From the NCBI RefSeq assembly GCF_900091515.1, contig NZ_LT607410.1, forward strand, positions 1,116,001 through 1,180,000: a stretch of DNA of 64,000 nt. The letters run 5' to 3'. Shown here one piece after another: positions 35,327 through 44,821 of this stretch (the first letter of the stretch is position 1; the number at the start of each line of letters is the position of its first letter). The DNA is from Micromonospora purpureochromogenes. GTDB taxonomy: Bacteria; Actinomycetota; Actinomycetes; Mycobacteriales; Micromonosporaceae. The notes under the pieces were generated by a model that did no database searches, was not told the origin of the DNA, and worked only from the letters and a program-made list of their open reading frames with translations. The position numbers and the translations under genes were made by a program.

Positions 35327-36331
35327 GTGACTCCCGAACTCATCGCCGTGCTGGCGGTGATCGTGGCGGCCTTGGCGTTCGACTACACCAACGGCTTCCA
35401 CGACGCCGCCAACGCGATCGCGACCAGCGTCTCCACCCGGGCGCTGACACCCCGGATCGCCCTGCTGCTGGCCGCGGTCGGCAACTTCGTCGGCGCGCAT
35501 TTCGGCGCGGGCGTGGCCAAGACCGTCGGTGACGGCCTGGTCACCCTGCCCACCGGCGTGGCCAGCCTGGGGGTGGTCTTCGCCGGGGTGCTCGGCGCGA
35601 TCGCGTGGAACCTGATCACCTGGTACTTCGGCCTGCCGTCGTCCTCCTCGCACGCCCTCTTCGGCGGCCTGGTCGGGGCGACCCTGCTGGCCACCGGCGG
35701 CGTGGTGCAGTGGGCCAACATCGGCCAGAAGGTCATCCTCCCGATGATCCTGTCGCCGATCGTCGGCCTCACCCTCGGCTACCTGCTGATGCTGGCCATC
35801 CTCTGGCTGTTCCGGAAGGGGCAGCCGGGCAGGCTCAACCGGGGCTTCCGCTGGGCGCAGACCGTCTCCGCGGCGGCCATGTCGATCGGCCACGGCATGC
35901 AGGACGCCGCCAAGACCATGGGCATCGTGGTGCTGGCCCTCTACACCGGTGGTTTCCAGGACGACAAGACGCACATCCCCGGCTGGGTGTTCTGGACCTC
36001 GGCGACCATGCTGGCGCTGGGCACCTACGCGGGCGGCTGGCGGATCATCCGCACTCTCGGCCGCAAGATCATCGACCTGGGTCCGCCGGAGGGCTTCGCC
36101 GCCGAGACGGTGGCCAGCGCGGTGCTCTACTTCAACGCCCTGGTGCTGAAGGCCCCGATCTCCACCACCCACACGATCACCTCGGCGATCATGGGGGTGG
36201 GTGCCACCAAGCGGCTCTCCGCGGTGCGCTGGAACGTCGCGGGCAACATCGTGCTCGCCTGGATCATCACGTTCCCGGCGGCCGCGTTGATCGCCTGCCT
36301 GACCTACCTGGTGGTCCGGCCGCTGTTCTGA
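35327..36331 (+). CDS. pit: Low-affinity inorganic phosphate transporter Pit
   Basis: 334 residues with about ten membrane segments. The duplicated Pit signature is visible: DYTNGFHDAANAIATSVSTRAL near the N-terminus, and WYFGLPSSSSHALFGGLVGA with LKAPISTTHTITSAIMGVGA in the second half. It imports phosphate as a metal-phosphate complex with protons. The gene follows DUF47 by 4 nt, so one operon, preceded by a PHO box. Confidence 0.94.
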   Translation: MTPELIAVLAVIVAALAFDYTNGFHDAANAIATSVSTRALTPRIALLLAAVGNFVGAHFGAGVAKTVGDGLVTLPTGVASLGVVFAGVLGAIAWNLITWYFGLPSSSSHALFGGLVGATLLATGGVVQWANIGQKVILPMILSPIVGLTLGYLLMLAILWLFRKGQPGRLNRGFRWAQTVSAAAMSIGHGMQDAAKTMGIVVLALYTGGFQDDKTHIPGWVFWTSATMLALGTYAGGWRIIRTLGRKIIDLGPPEGFAAETVASAVLYFNALVLKAPISTTHTITSAIMGVGATKRLSAVRWNVAGNIVLAWIITFPAAALIACLTYLVVRPLF

Positions 36332-36351
36332 TCCCGGCCGTACCGCCCGTC

Positions 36352-36384
36352 GAGGGGCTCCCCGCCACCGGCAGGGGGCCCCTC
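36352..36384. terminator. Hairpin between pit and the oxidoreductase gene
   Basis: GAGGGGC (36352-36358) pairs with GCCCCTC (36378-36384), with further inner pairing; it touches the stop of the convergent gene. Confidence 0.5.
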
Positions 36385-37351
36385 ACGCGTAGTGCACGCC
36401 GATCCGCTCCCGGATGCCGTCCAGCAGCCCCATCACCTCACACGTGGCGGAGTGCGGCACCAGCGGGCTCTCGGTCAGCCCCGCCGCCAGGCAGCGCTGC
36501 ACCTCGGCGGCCTCGTGCTGGTAGCCGCCGCCGGTGAGGTCGGCAGGGATGGTCTCCGGCTCGGCGCCGGCCCGGTGCAGCACCGCCGACGCCGGCCGGT
36601 AGAACGGCTCGGGCAGGTCGATCCGGCCGGTGGTGCCGGTGATCGAGGCGGTGATCGCGGTCGCGCCGACCATGCCGCAGCCGAGCGTGGCGATCGCGCC
36701 CGAGTCGTACCCGAGGACGATGCCGGTGTTCTCGTCCACGCCCTCCGGGCCGAGCTTCGCCCAGGCGTGCACGTGCTGCGGCACGCCGAGCAGCAGGTGG
36801 GCCAGGCTCACCGGGTAGACGCCGAGGTCGAGCAGGGCTCCACCGCCGAGGGTGCGGGCCCGCATCCGGTGCTCGGGCGGGAACGGCCCGGCCGCGCCGA
36901 AGTCGGCCCGGACGCTGGTCACCTCGCCGATCGCCCCGTCGGCGATCAACTCGACCACCCGCAGGACGAGCGGGTTCGTCCGCATCCACATGGCCTCCAT
37001 CAGGAAGACCCCACGGGCGCGGGCGGACTCGACCAGTTCGGTGCTGCTCGGCAGGTCGAGGGTGAACGGTTTCTCCACCAGCACCGCCCGGCCGGCGTCC
37101 AGGCAGACCCGGGTCGCCTCGTGGTGGGCGGCGTGCGGGGTGGCCACGTAGATCACGTCGAGGTCCGGGTCGGCGGCCAGCCCCGCCCACGAGGCGTACG
37201 CCCGGGGGATGCCGTGCCGGGCGGCGAACCGCTCGGCGCTCTCGGCGGTCCGCGACCCGACCGCGAGCAGTTCGGCCCCCGGCACCAGGCGCAGGTCCTC
37301 GGCGAAGCGGCCGGCGATGTACCCGGTGGCCAGGATTCCCCAACGTGTCAT
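36383..37351 (-). CDS. Gfo/Idh/MocA family oxidoreductase
   Basis: 322 residues. The N-terminal NAD(P) fold begins RWGILATGYIAGRFAEDL, then YVATPHAAHHEATRVCLDAGRAVLVEKPF with the EKP catalytic motif; the C-terminal domain has GGGALLDLGVYPVSLAHLLLG. It probably oxidises or reduces a sugar or cyclitol; the substrate is unknown. TAGCCT is 6 nt before the ATG (leaderless). It interrupts the phosphate genes without an evident link to them. Confidence 0.88.
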   Translation of the reverse strand: MTRWGILATGYIAGRFAEDLRLVPGAELLAVGSRTAESAERFAARHGIPRAYASWAGLAADPDLDVIYVATPHAAHHEATRVCLDAGRAVLVEKPFTLDLPSSTELVESARARGVFLMEAMWMRTNPLVLRVVELIADGAIGEVTSVRADFGAAGPFPPEHRMRARTLGGGALLDLGVYPVSLAHLLLGVPQHVHAWAKLGPEGVDENTGIVLGYDSGAIATLGCGMVGATAITASITGTTGRIDLPEPFYRPASAVLHRAGAEPETIPADLTGGGYQHEAAEVQRCLAAGLTESPLVPHSATCEVMGLLDGIRERIGVHYA

Positions 37352-37421
37352 GCCGGCAGGCTAACGAAGATCGACGACCGGCCGGTCGGGCGATCCACCG
37401 GCCGGGAACTAGGCTCGCGGG

Positions 37422-38255
37422 ATGACGATCGACAGTGACGGCTTCGCCGCCCCGGCCGCCCTGGTCGAGCACGCCCGCCGGTTCCGCGCCGAGGGCGGAA
37501 CGCCGGCGGTGCCGCGGGTCGCGGCCACCGTGCTGCTGCTCCGCCCGGCCGGCGACGACTTCGAGGTGTACGTGATCCGCCGGGTCGCCGCGATGGCCTT
37601 CGGCGGGATGTACGCCTTCCCCGGCGGCGGGGTGGACCGCTCCGACTCGCAGGCGCACCTGGACTGGGCCGGCCCGGAGCCGGCGGAGTGGGCCGGCCGG
37701 CTGGGCGTGGCCCCGGCGGCCGCCCAGGCGGTGGTCTGCGCCGCCGCGCGGGAGGTCTTCGAGGAGGCCGGCGTGCTGCTGGCCGGCCCGGACGCCTCGA
37801 CCGTGGTGGGTGATGTCAGCGGCGACGAGTGGGAGGCCGCCCGGCAGGACCTGGAGGCCCGCCGGGTGGGCTTCGCCGACCTGCTCGCCGGGCGGCGGCT
37901 GACCCTCCGGTCGGACCTGCTGCTGCCGTGGAGCCGGTGGATCACCCCGGAGTTCGAGCCGCGCCGCTTCGACACGTACTTCTTCGTGGCGCTGCTGCCC
38001 GAGGGGCAGCGGACCCGGGACGTCTCCGGCGAGGCCGACCACACCATGTGGATCCGCCCGGCGGACGCCCTCGCCCGGGCCGAGGCCGGCGAGCTGACCA
38101 TGCTGCCGCCGACGCTGGTCACCCTGGCCCAGGTGGTCGCCGCCGGCGACCTGGCCGGCGTGGCGCGGGCGTCGGCCGGCCGGGACGCCGCCACCCCGGT
38201 CACCCCGCGCCTGGACCTCCCCGACGACGGCGAACCCCGCTTCGTGCTGGGCTGA
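37422..38255 (+). CDS. NUDIX hydrolase
   Basis: 277 residues. The Nudix box is split by an insert: YAFPGGGVDRSD, about 30 residues, then AAAREVFEEAGVLLAG, which keeps the REx2EExG core. This resembles the NUDT7/NUDT19-like CoA or acyl-CoA diphosphatases. The substrate is an inference. TAGGCT lies 6 nt before the ATG. Divergent from the oxidoreductase. Confidence 0.86.
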   Translation: MTIDSDGFAAPAALVEHARRFRAEGGTPAVPRVAATVLLLRPAGDDFEVYVIRRVAAMAFGGMYAFPGGGVDRSDSQAHLDWAGPEPAEWAGRLGVAPAAAQAVVCAAAREVFEEAGVLLAGPDASTVVGDVSGDEWEAARQDLEARRVGFADLLAGRRLTLRSDLLLPWSRWITPEFEPRRFDTYFFVALLPEGQRTRDVSGEADHTMWIRPADALARAEAGELTMLPPTLVTLAQVVAAGDLAGVARASAGRDAATPVTPRLDLPDDGEPRFVLG

Positions 38256-38312
38256 CCCACGCCGCAAACCGACTCCGTCACCGCCGGTCGCCGACGGCCG
38301 GGCGCGGACACG

Positions 38313-38349
38313 CCGAGGGGCGCCGGTCAGTGCGACCGACGCCCCTCGC
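38313..38349. terminator. Bidirectional terminator, NUDIX gene / pst operon
   Basis: CGAGGGGCG and CGCCCCTCG arms enclose a second GGTC/GACC pairing; it lies just past pstB and about 60 nt past the NUDIX stop. Confidence 0.7.
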
Positions 38350-38367
38350 GGACCGGGATCCAGCGGC

Positions 38368-39144
38368 TCAGCCGAAGCGGCCGGTGATGTAGTCCTCGGT
38401 CTTCTTCACGCTCGGGTTGCTGAAGATCTTCTGCGTGTTGTCGTACTCGATCAGCCGGCCCGGGTCGCCGGTCTTCTCAATCGAGAAGAAGGCGGTCCGG
38501 TCCGACACCCGGGCGGCCTGCTGCATGTTGTGCGTGACGATGATGATGGTGAACTTGTCCTTGAGCTGGAACATCAGGTCCTCGATGGCCAGCGTGGAGA
38601 TCGGGTCCAGCGCCGAGCAGGGCTCGTCCATCAGCACCACCTGCGGCTCGACCGCGATCGTGCGGGCGATGCAGAGCCGCTGCTGCTGACCGCCGGAGAG
38701 GCCCGCCCCCGGCTTGCCCAGCCGGTCCTTCACCTCGTCCCAGAGGTTGGCCGAGCGCAGCGCCTTCTCGGCGGCCTCGTCCAGGATCGACTTGCGGCGG
38801 ACGCCGTTGAGGCGCAGCCCGGCCACCACGTTCTCGAAGATGCTCATGGTCGGGAACGGGTTCGGCCGCTGGAAGACCATGCCGATCATGCGACGCACCG
38901 CGGTGACGTCGACGTCGCGGTCGTAGATGTCCTGACCGTCGATGGTCAGGCTGCCCTCGACCCGGGCGCCGGGGAGCACCTCGTGCATCCGGTTGATCGA
39001 GCGCAGGAAGGTGGACTTGCCGCAGCCGGACGGGCCGATCAGGGCGGTCACCGTCTTGGGCTCGACGGTCAGGTTGATGTTCTCAATCGCCTTGAAGCCG
39101 CCGTAGTAGGCGGTGACGTTGGTGGCGTCGATGCGCTTGGCCAT
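38368..39144 (-). CDS. pstB: Phosphate ABC transporter ATP-binding protein PstB
   Basis: 258 residues from the ATG at 39144, chosen for its GGAGGT site 9 nt upstream. Walker [10 protein letters not shown], signature LSGGQQQRL and Walker [14 protein letters not shown] are intact, with the PstB-type [15 protein letters not shown] Q-loop ([17 protein letters not shown]). It powers high-affinity phosphate import with PstS, PstC and PstA. Last gene of the operon; no phoU follows. An in-frame ATG at 39168 overlaps the pstA stop and is the alternative start. Confidence 0.96.
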   Translation of the reverse strand: MAKRIDATNVTAYYGGFKAIENINLTVEPKTVTALIGPSGCGKSTFLRSINRMHEVLPGARVEGSLTIDGQDIYDRDVDVTAVRRMIGMVFQRPNPFPTMSIFENVVAGLRLNGVRRKSILDEAAEKALRSANLWDEVKDRLGKPGAGLSGGQQQRLCIARTIAVEPQVVLMDEPCSALDPISTLAIEDLMFQLKDKFTIIIVTHNMQQAARVSDRTAFFSIEKTGDPGRLIEYDNTQKIFSNPSVKKTEDYITGRFG

Positions 39145-39164
39145 GGTGGCGGTACCTCCGGGGT

Positions 39165-40253
39165 TCATCGGGCGAGCCGGTTGCGACGGGCCAGCAACTT
39201 CGCCGCGATGGTGAGGACGAGTACGAGGGCGACCAGGGTCAACGCCGCGGTCCAGGCCCGTGCCGGCGCGTACTTCGACGCGTCACCGGCCTGCTGGTAG
39301 ACGAAGAGGGCCAGCGACGACTGGTTGTTCTCGAACGGGTTGAAGTTGATCGCCGCTCCGCCACCGGCGACGAGCAGCACCGGGGCGGTCTCGCCGGCGG
39401 CCCGCGCGATGGCGAGCATGACGCCGGTGACGATGCCCGGCAGCGCCGTCGGCAGCACGACCCGCAGGATGGTCTTCCACTTCGGCACGCCGAGGGCGTA
39501 CGCGCCCTCGCGCAGCGGCGCCGGGACGAGACGCAGCATCTCCTCGGTGGAGCGGACCACGGTCGGCAGCATCAGCACGCTCAGCGCGAGCGCGGCGGCG
39601 AAGCCGGAGAAGCCGGGCCGACCGTCGTTGAACCACGGCGACACGACCAGCACCCAGAACGCCAGGATGAACAGACCGGAGACGATCGACGGAATGCCGG
39701 TCATCACGTCGACGAAGAACCGGATCGCGAAGGCGAACTTCCCGCGCCCGTACTCGACGATGTAGATGGCGCAGAGGATGCCGAGCGGGACGGTGAGCAG
39801 GGCGGCGATGCCCACCTGCTCCAACGTCCCGACGATGGCGTGGTACGCCCCGCCGTTCGGGTCCCGGGGGCCGATGTTGTTCATCGAACTGTTGAAGAAG
39901 TCGCCGTCCAGCCGCTCGGCGCCCTTGCTGACCAGCGTCCAGACCACCGAGGCCAGCGGCAGCACCGCCAGCACGAAGGCCGAGTGGATCAGCGCGCTCC
40001 AGGTGCGGTTGCGGGCCGACCGGCGCCCCTCGACCGCGTTGGCGGCGGCGAAGAGGCCGGCCAGGTAGAGCAGCGCGCCAACGACCACGACCAGCACCGG
40101 GCCGCCGATGCCGGCGCCGTACACGATCCCGGTGGCGACCAGCAGGGCGGCGAGCGCGATGGCGGGTGCGGCGTACTTCGGGAGCCGCTTCGCCCGGAGC
40201 GTGACCGGCTGCGCCGCCGGTCGGGGGCGGTGGGAGGTGAGGGTGGTGGTCAT
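39165..40253 (-). CDS. pstA: Phosphate ABC transporter permease PstA
   Basis: 362 residues with about six membrane segments plus an N-terminal hydrophobic pair. The inner-membrane transport signature [46 protein letters not shown], read in parts, is diagnostic of PstA. It pairs with PstC. The start overlaps the pstC stop by 4 nt (ATGA type), so the two are translationally coupled. Confidence 0.95.
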   Translation of the reverse strand: MTTTLTSHRPRPAAQPVTLRAKRLPKYAAPAIALAALLVATGIVYGAGIGGPVLVVVVGALLYLAGLFAAANAVEGRRSARNRTWSALIHSAFVLAVLPLASVVWTLVSKGAERLDGDFFNSSMNNIGPRDPNGGAYHAIVGTLEQVGIAALLTVPLGILCAIYIVEYGRGKFAFAIRFFVDVMTGIPSIVSGLFILAFWVLVVSPWFNDGRPGFSGFAAALALSVLMLPTVVRSTEEMLRLVPAPLREGAYALGVPKWKTILRVVLPTALPGIVTGVMLAIARAAGETAPVLLVAGGGAAINFNPFENNQSSLALFVYQQAGDASKYAPARAWTAALTLVALVLVLTIAAKLLARRNRLAR

Positions 40254-41341
40254 GCGGCCGACTCCGTGAACTCCCGGCGGCGGTAGATGATCGCCCGCGC
40301 CGTGATGTTGACGATCAGCGTGATGGCGAACAGGACCAGGCCGGAGGCGATCAGCGCACCCCGTCCGGTGTCGTTCGCCTCGCCGAACGCGTTGGCGATG
40401 TTGGCGGCGATGGTGTTTCCGCCGTTCTCGATGAGGTTGAACGAGATTCCGAAGGTGGCGCCGAGGGTCAGCGCCAGCGCGATGGTCTCGCCGAGCGCCC
40501 GACCCAGGCCGAGCATCACCGCGGCGATGATGCCGGGACGCCCGTAGGGCAGCACCGCGGTGCGGAGCATCTCCCAGCGGGTGGCGCCCAGCGCGAGGGC
40601 GGCCTCCTCGTTCGCGGTCGGGGTCTGGAGGAACACCTCGCGGGAGAGCGAGGTGATGATCGGCAGGACCATGATCGCCAGCACCAGCGCTCCGAGCATG
40701 ATCGACCGCCCGAACGGTCCGTCGCCGCCGAAGAGCGGGACCCAGCCGAAGTACTGGTTCAGCCAGGCCGAGAAGTCGCGGACCGGGCCGATGAAGACGT
40801 CTCGACCCCAGAGGCCGAAGACGACGCTCGGCACCGCGGCGAGCAGGTCGATCGCGAAGCCGAGCGCGGTGCCGAGCCGGCGCGGCGCGTAGTGGGACAG
40901 GTAGAGCGCGATGCCCAGGGCCACCGGCACCGCGATCAGCAGGGCCAGCGCGGAGCTGAGCACGGTGCCGAAGGCGAGCGCGCCGATGCCGAATTTCGGT
41001 TCCGGGTCGTTGGGGAACCAGCCCTCGAAGGTCCAGAAGCTCTCGGTGTTGGCCTGCAGCGCCGGGACCGCCTTGGCGATCAGGAAGAACGCGATCGCCG
41101 CGATGATGACCAGGACGGCCGTGCCGGCGGCCAGGGTGAGGGCGCGGAAGGCCCGCTCGGCACCGAAGGCCCGGGCCCGGGGCAGCGCGCCACCGCCGCC
41201 CAGCCCGGCTCCGCCCGGGGTACGGGTGCTGACTGGTGCCTCGGCCACACGCGCCGAGGCACCGGCGGGCCCGTCGTGACTCTCGGTCACGTGGATCCCG
41301 CCGGTGCCGGCGTCGGCCGAGCGCTGAGGGGTTTCACCCAT
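40250..41341 (-). CDS. pstC: Phosphate ABC transporter permease PstC
   Basis: 363 residues. An N-terminal tail of ~65 residues is followed by about six membrane segments. The permease loop EEAALALGATRWEMLRTAVLPYGRPGIIAAVMLGLGRALGETIALAL identifies PstC in parts. It lies 39 nt after pstS and overlaps pstA. Confidence 0.95.
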   Translation of the reverse strand: MGETPQRSADAGTGGIHVTESHDGPAGASARVAEAPVSTRTPGGAGLGGGGALPRARAFGAERAFRALTLAAGTAVLVIIAAIAFFLIAKAVPALQANTESFWTFEGWFPNDPEPKFGIGALAFGTVLSSALALLIAVPVALGIALYLSHYAPRRLGTALGFAIDLLAAVPSVVFGLWGRDVFIGPVRDFSAWLNQYFGWVPLFGGDGPFGRSIMLGALVLAIMVLPIITSLSREVFLQTPTANEEAALALGATRWEMLRTAVLPYGRPGIIAAVMLGLGRALGETIALALTLGATFGISFNLIENGGNTIAANIANAFGEANDTGRGALIASGLVLFAITLIVNITARAIIYRRREFTESAA

Positions 41342-41380
41342 CTGCTCGCTCGCTTCGCGTTGGTGGTGGTGTCGGTCCGG

Positions 41381-42484
41381 TCAGGAGATGTTCTTGGCCG
41401 CGGTCTCGACCTTGGCGCGGACCGACTCGGGCAGCGGGGCGTAGCCGATCTCGCTCAGCACCTTCTGGCCCTCGGTGCTCGCGGTGTAGCCGAGGAAGCT
41501 CTTGACCAGCGGGAGCTTGTCGGCGGCGAGGCCCTTGGAGCAGACGATCTCGTAGGTCACCAGGACGATCGGGTAGGCGCCGGCCTGCTTGGTGTTGTAG
41601 TCGATCTTCATCTTGAGGTCGTCGCCCGTGCCGGTGACCTCGGCGCCGTCGATGGTCTTGCCGGCGTTCTCCAGGGTCAGCTCGGCGAACTCGCCCGCGC
41701 CGTTGCCGATCTTCGCCATCTTCAGGCCGGCGTTCTCGGCGAACGACATCTCGACGTAGCCGATGGTGCCGTCGGCGCCCTTGATGACGCTGGCAACGCC
41801 GTCGTTGCCCTTGCCGGCGGTGCCGCCGGGGGCCTTCCACTCCTTGGCCTTGTCGAAGGTCCAGTCGGCCTCGGCGGTCTTGGCCAGGAAGCCCGTGAAG
41901 TTGTCGGTGGTGCCGGAGGAGTCCGACCGGTGCGCGGTCTGGATCGCGGTGGCGGGCAGCTTGGCGTCCGGGTTGTCGGCCTTGATGGCCGGGTCGTCCC
42001 ACTTGGTGACCTTGCCGGCGAAGATCTTCGCCAGGGTGGCCGGCTTGAGCTGCAGGTTGTCCACGCCGCTGACGTTGTAGGCGACCGCGACCGGGCCGAT
42101 CACCATCGGCAGGTGGATGGCCTTGCCCCCGGCGCACTTGGCGTCGGCCTGCGGCTGCTCCTCCTCCTTCAGGGCGGAGTCGGAGCCGGCGAAGTCGGCG
42201 GTGCCGGCGATGAAGGCCTGGACGCCGGCGCCCGAGCCGCTCGGCTCGTAGTTGATCGTCGTACCGCCGCACTTCTGCTGGTACGCCTTGATCCACTCGG
42301 CCATGGCGTTCTTCTGCGCGGAGGAGCCCTGCGCGTTCAGCGTGCCCTTGGCGCAGTCCGCCGCACTGGCGGAACCCGAGGCGGACGTGCCGGCCGGCTC
42401 GTTGTTGTCCGAGCCGCATGCACTGAGACCGAGCACCGCGGTAAGAGCGAGGCAGGCGATGGTGCCGTGCCGCTGGAGCTTCAC
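41381..42484 (-). CDS. pstS: Phosphate-binding lipoprotein PstS
   Basis: 367 residues from GTG 42484. The lipoprotein signal ends in LSACGSD (Cys at about residue 22). Phosphate-binding motifs: LNAQGSSAQKNAM (loop 1), YEPSGSGAGVQAF, FAGSDSAL and HRSDSSGTTDNF. It captures phosphate outside the membrane for PstCAB. First gene of the operon, downstream of a PHO box, with an AAGGGA-type ribosome site. Confidence 0.96.
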   Translation of the reverse strand: MKLQRHGTIACLALTAVLGLSACGSDNNEPAGTSASGSASAADCAKGTLNAQGSSAQKNAMAEWIKAYQQKCGGTTINYEPSGSGAGVQAFIAGTADFAGSDSALKEEEQPQADAKCAGGKAIHLPMVIGPVAVAYNVSGVDNLQLKPATLAKIFAGKVTKWDDPAIKADNPDAKLPATAIQTAHRSDSSGTTDNFTGFLAKTAEADWTFDKAKEWKAPGGTAGKGNDGVASVIKGADGTIGYVEMSFAENAGLKMAKIGNGAGEFAELTLENAGKTIDGAEVTGTGDDLKMKIDYNTKQAGAYPIVLVTYEIVCSKGLAADKLPLVKSFLGYTASTEGQKVLSEIGYAPLPESVRAKVETAAKNIS

Positions 42485-42787
42485 CTGAGGGGTTTCCCTT
42501 CACGTCTTCTGTCAGGTCGCCCGGAAGGGGCCCGGGCGCCGGCGCTGACCGGCTGACACGAAAGCTAGGAGTGCCAGGTAGCCGGTTCGCCGGTCAGACG
42601 TGAACGGAAGATGAACAAGCGCGGCCGACGGGGTGGCCACGGCCTGAGGGCTGGTTGTCCGATAGGTGAACTGCCGGCCGGCTATCGCCATTTATCCGGC
42701 TTGCCCGGACGGCTGTTATCCCGCCGATGCGGCGCCGTTACCGCGCGGTGACCGCCCGGGGGCTCCTCAGCCGGGGCCGTCGACCGC
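42485..42787. other. Spacer between mshD and the pst operon
   Basis: It contains the pstS leader, a possible -10 TAGCTT on the minus strand near 42565, the PHO box at 42599-42620 and, beyond it, about 165 nt with no gene. A further GGTGAAC at 42664 is out of the 11-nt phase. No clear terminator for mshD was found. Confidence 0.45.
42599..42620 (-). promoter_or_regulatory. PHO box of the pst operon
   Basis: On the minus strand GTTCATCTTCC-GTTCACG: two 11-nt PhoP units (cores GTTCAT and GTTCAC, 11 nt apart), about 115 nt before the pstS start and in the usual orientation. Confidence 0.7.
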
Positions 42788-43714
42788 TCAGCCCAGCTGG
42801 TAGTTGACGTGCCCGCACCAGCGGGCGAAACCGATCCGCTCGTAGAGCGCCACCGCGCTGCTGTTCGACTCGTCGACGTAGAGCATCACCCGGTCCAGCC
42901 CGCGCGCGTCCCGCAGGTGGGCCAGGCCGGCGGTGGTCAGCGCCCGGCCGAGCCCGCCGCCGTGCGCCGACGGGTCCACCCCGAGCACGTAGACCTCGCC
43001 GATCCGGGCCGAGCCGGGACGTTCGTGCACCTTGGTCCAGTGGAAGCCGAGCAGCCGGCCGCTGGCCTGCTCGACGGCGAGCAGGAAGCCGGCCGGGTCG
43101 AACCACGGTTCGGCCAGCCGGGCGCGCAGGTCGGCCGGGGTCCACCGGCCCTGCTCCGGGTGCGCGGCGAAGGCGCGGGTGTTCAGCGCGAGCCAGGCCT
43201 CGTCGTCCGCGCCGGGGCGGAAGGCGCGCAGCACGACGCCGTCCGGCAGCCGGGGCGCGGGCAGCGCGGCGGCCAGCGAGCGGCGCAGCTGCCAGAGCAC
43301 CCGGGCGCGGGTGAAGCCCAGGTCGACGGCGAGCGCCGCGGCGGACGGGTGGTCCCCGTGCGCCCAGGCCCGCACCGGCCCGGACGCCGCCGCCAGTACG
43401 CCCCGGGCCAGCGCCCGGCCGGTGCCCCGCCGCCGGTACGCCGGATGGACCGCCAGCTCCGCGCCGACGCCGACCCCCGGCTCGGAGGTGTCCACGTGGG
43501 CGTACCCGGTCAGGGTGCCGTCGGTGGCGCGGGCGGTCAGGTGCACGGCCGGCGCCTCCGGGTCCCGCAGCCGCAGCAGCGTGTGCTCGTCGAACGGGTC
43601 CGCGCCGTCGGCGTCGCCGGCGAGGCGGGCCAGCGCCAGGGCCTCGGCCACCTCGGCCGGGGCGAGTCGGTCGGCCCGGGCCACCCGGTCGGTCGTCGGT
43701 TCCGCGCTGCTCAC
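42788..43714 (-). CDS. mshD: Mycothiol synthase
   Basis: 308 residues with two GNAT domains. MshD acetylates Cys-GlcN-Ins, the last step of mycothiol synthesis. Visible motifs: ELAVHPAYRRRGTGRAL in the first domain, EVYVLGVDPSAHGGGLGRALTTAGLAHL and the C-terminal YVDESNSSAVALYERIGF in the second, which is the MshD-specific active half. GTG 43714 has TACGGT 6 nt upstream, in the 31-nt gap after the deacetylase, so it probably has its own leaderless promoter. Confidence 0.94.
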   Translation of the reverse strand: MSSAEPTTDRVARADRLAPAEVAEALALARLAGDADGADPFDEHTLLRLRDPEAPAVHLTARATDGTLTGYAHVDTSEPGVGVGAELAVHPAYRRRGTGRALARGVLAAASGPVRAWAHGDHPSAAALAVDLGFTRARVLWQLRRSLAAALPAPRLPDGVVLRAFRPGADDEAWLALNTRAFAAHPEQGRWTPADLRARLAEPWFDPAGFLLAVEQASGRLLGFHWTKVHERPGSARIGEVYVLGVDPSAHGGGLGRALTTAGLAHLRDARGLDRVMLYVDESNSSAVALYERIGFARWCGHVNYQLG

Positions 43715-43745
43715 CCCGTCACCGTAGCCCCATCGCCGCGGGGGC

Positions 43746-44609
43746 TCAGGTGGTGCCGTCGACCGGCAGGGCCTCCAGGCGGAAGCGGCTGGTCAGGTCG
43801 GGCAGGATGTGACGCAGCGCGTCGACCGTCCCCTGCCGGTCCCCGCCGGCGTCGTGCAACAGCACGACCGAGCCGGGCCCGACGCCCCCGGTGACCTGGG
43901 TGGTGATCCGGGCGGCGCCGGGCGCCTCCCAGTCCGACGGGTCCACGGTCCAGTGCAGCGAAGTCATCCCCAGCTCCCGGGCGACCGACACCACCGGGTA
44001 CGTCCACGCGCCGCCGGGCTGCCGGTACCAGGCGATGGGGGCGTCGGGCACGATGTCGTGGATCACCTGGTTGGTCCGCAGCAGGTCGGCGCGGATGGCG
44101 GCGGGGGAGCGCTGGCCCAGCTGCACGTCGTGCTGCCAGGTGTGGTTGCACAGGGTGTGCCCGTCGGCCGCGATCGCCCGGATCAGCTCCGGGTGGGCCT
44201 GCGCGTTCTCGCCAACCACGCAGAAGGTGGCCCGGACGTGGAACTCGCGCAGGATCTCCAGCACCTGCGGGGTGTACCGCGGGTCCGGCCCGTCGTCGAA
44301 GGTGAGCGCCACCTCGGGGGAGCCGGTGGTCTCCCGGCTGCCGAACGGACCGTCGTCCGGGTTCCCGGTCGGGTGACGGGCGTCGGGCTCCTGGGCGGCC
44401 TCGGCGCGGCCCGACGGCGTGGCCGTGGGTGTGCCGGACCCGGGCGACTGGTCGCCGTACTCGGTGTCGTGGACGCTGGCCGTGACGCCGGCCCGGGATC
44501 GGGGCTGGTCGGGGATCAGGCTCCGGCCGAGCGCGTACGCGGAGCCGAGCAGGGCGGCAAGCACGAGGACGACGACACCCACGGCGCGGCCGGTGCTCCG
44601 GGGGCCCAT
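43746..44609 (-). CDS. Polysaccharide deacetylase (NodB domain)
   Basis: 287 residues from ATG 44609. An N-terminal signal-anchor (VGVVVLVLAALLGSAYAL) and a low-complexity linker lead to a NodB deacetylase: ALTFDDGPDPRYT (Asp-Asp metal site), CNHTWQHDVQL (His-x3-His), WYRQPGGAW and VLLHDAGGDR at the end. It would deacetylate peptidoglycan or another wall glycan outside the cell. The start is uncertain: the frame stays open to a TTG at 44729, which would add 40 residues. Confidence 0.85.
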   Translation of the reverse strand: MGPRSTGRAVGVVVLVLAALLGSAYALGRSLIPDQPRSRAGVTASVHDTEYGDQSPGSGTPTATPSGRAEAAQEPDARHPTGNPDDGPFGSRETTGSPEVALTFDDGPDPRYTPQVLEILREFHVRATFCVVGENAQAHPELIRAIAADGHTLCNHTWQHDVQLGQRSPAAIRADLLRTNQVIHDIVPDAPIAWYRQPGGAWTYPVVSVARELGMTSLHWTVDPSDWEAPGAARITTQVTGGVGPGSVVLLHDAGGDRQGTVDALRHILPDLTSRFRLEALPVDGTT

Positions 44610-44821
44610 CAGTGCCACCGCCGGTGTGGACCGTGGGCCGGTCCCCTCGTCGCCCCCGTGGTCAGTGCCCGCACCGTCGCCCCTCTCGCCGCCAACTCGC
44701 CCTGAGAATAGGGCCGACAAGAAGGGCAAAAGGGGCGGATCGGAAACAGCGCACCGGACGGGTGGAACCGCGACGGTCGCGGCTCAAACAGGTGATGCGG
44801 CCCGATCGTGCAGACCGGTGA

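Noticed and set aside
42664..42670. An extra GGTGAAC as part of the pst PHO box
   Set aside because: It is 53 bp from the nearest unit boundary and out of the 11-nt phase, so it was not counted.
44610..44729. TTG start at 44729 for the polysaccharide deacetylase
   Set aside because: No ribosome site or good -10 before it, and the ATG at 44609 begins a normal signal-anchor; kept only as an alternative.
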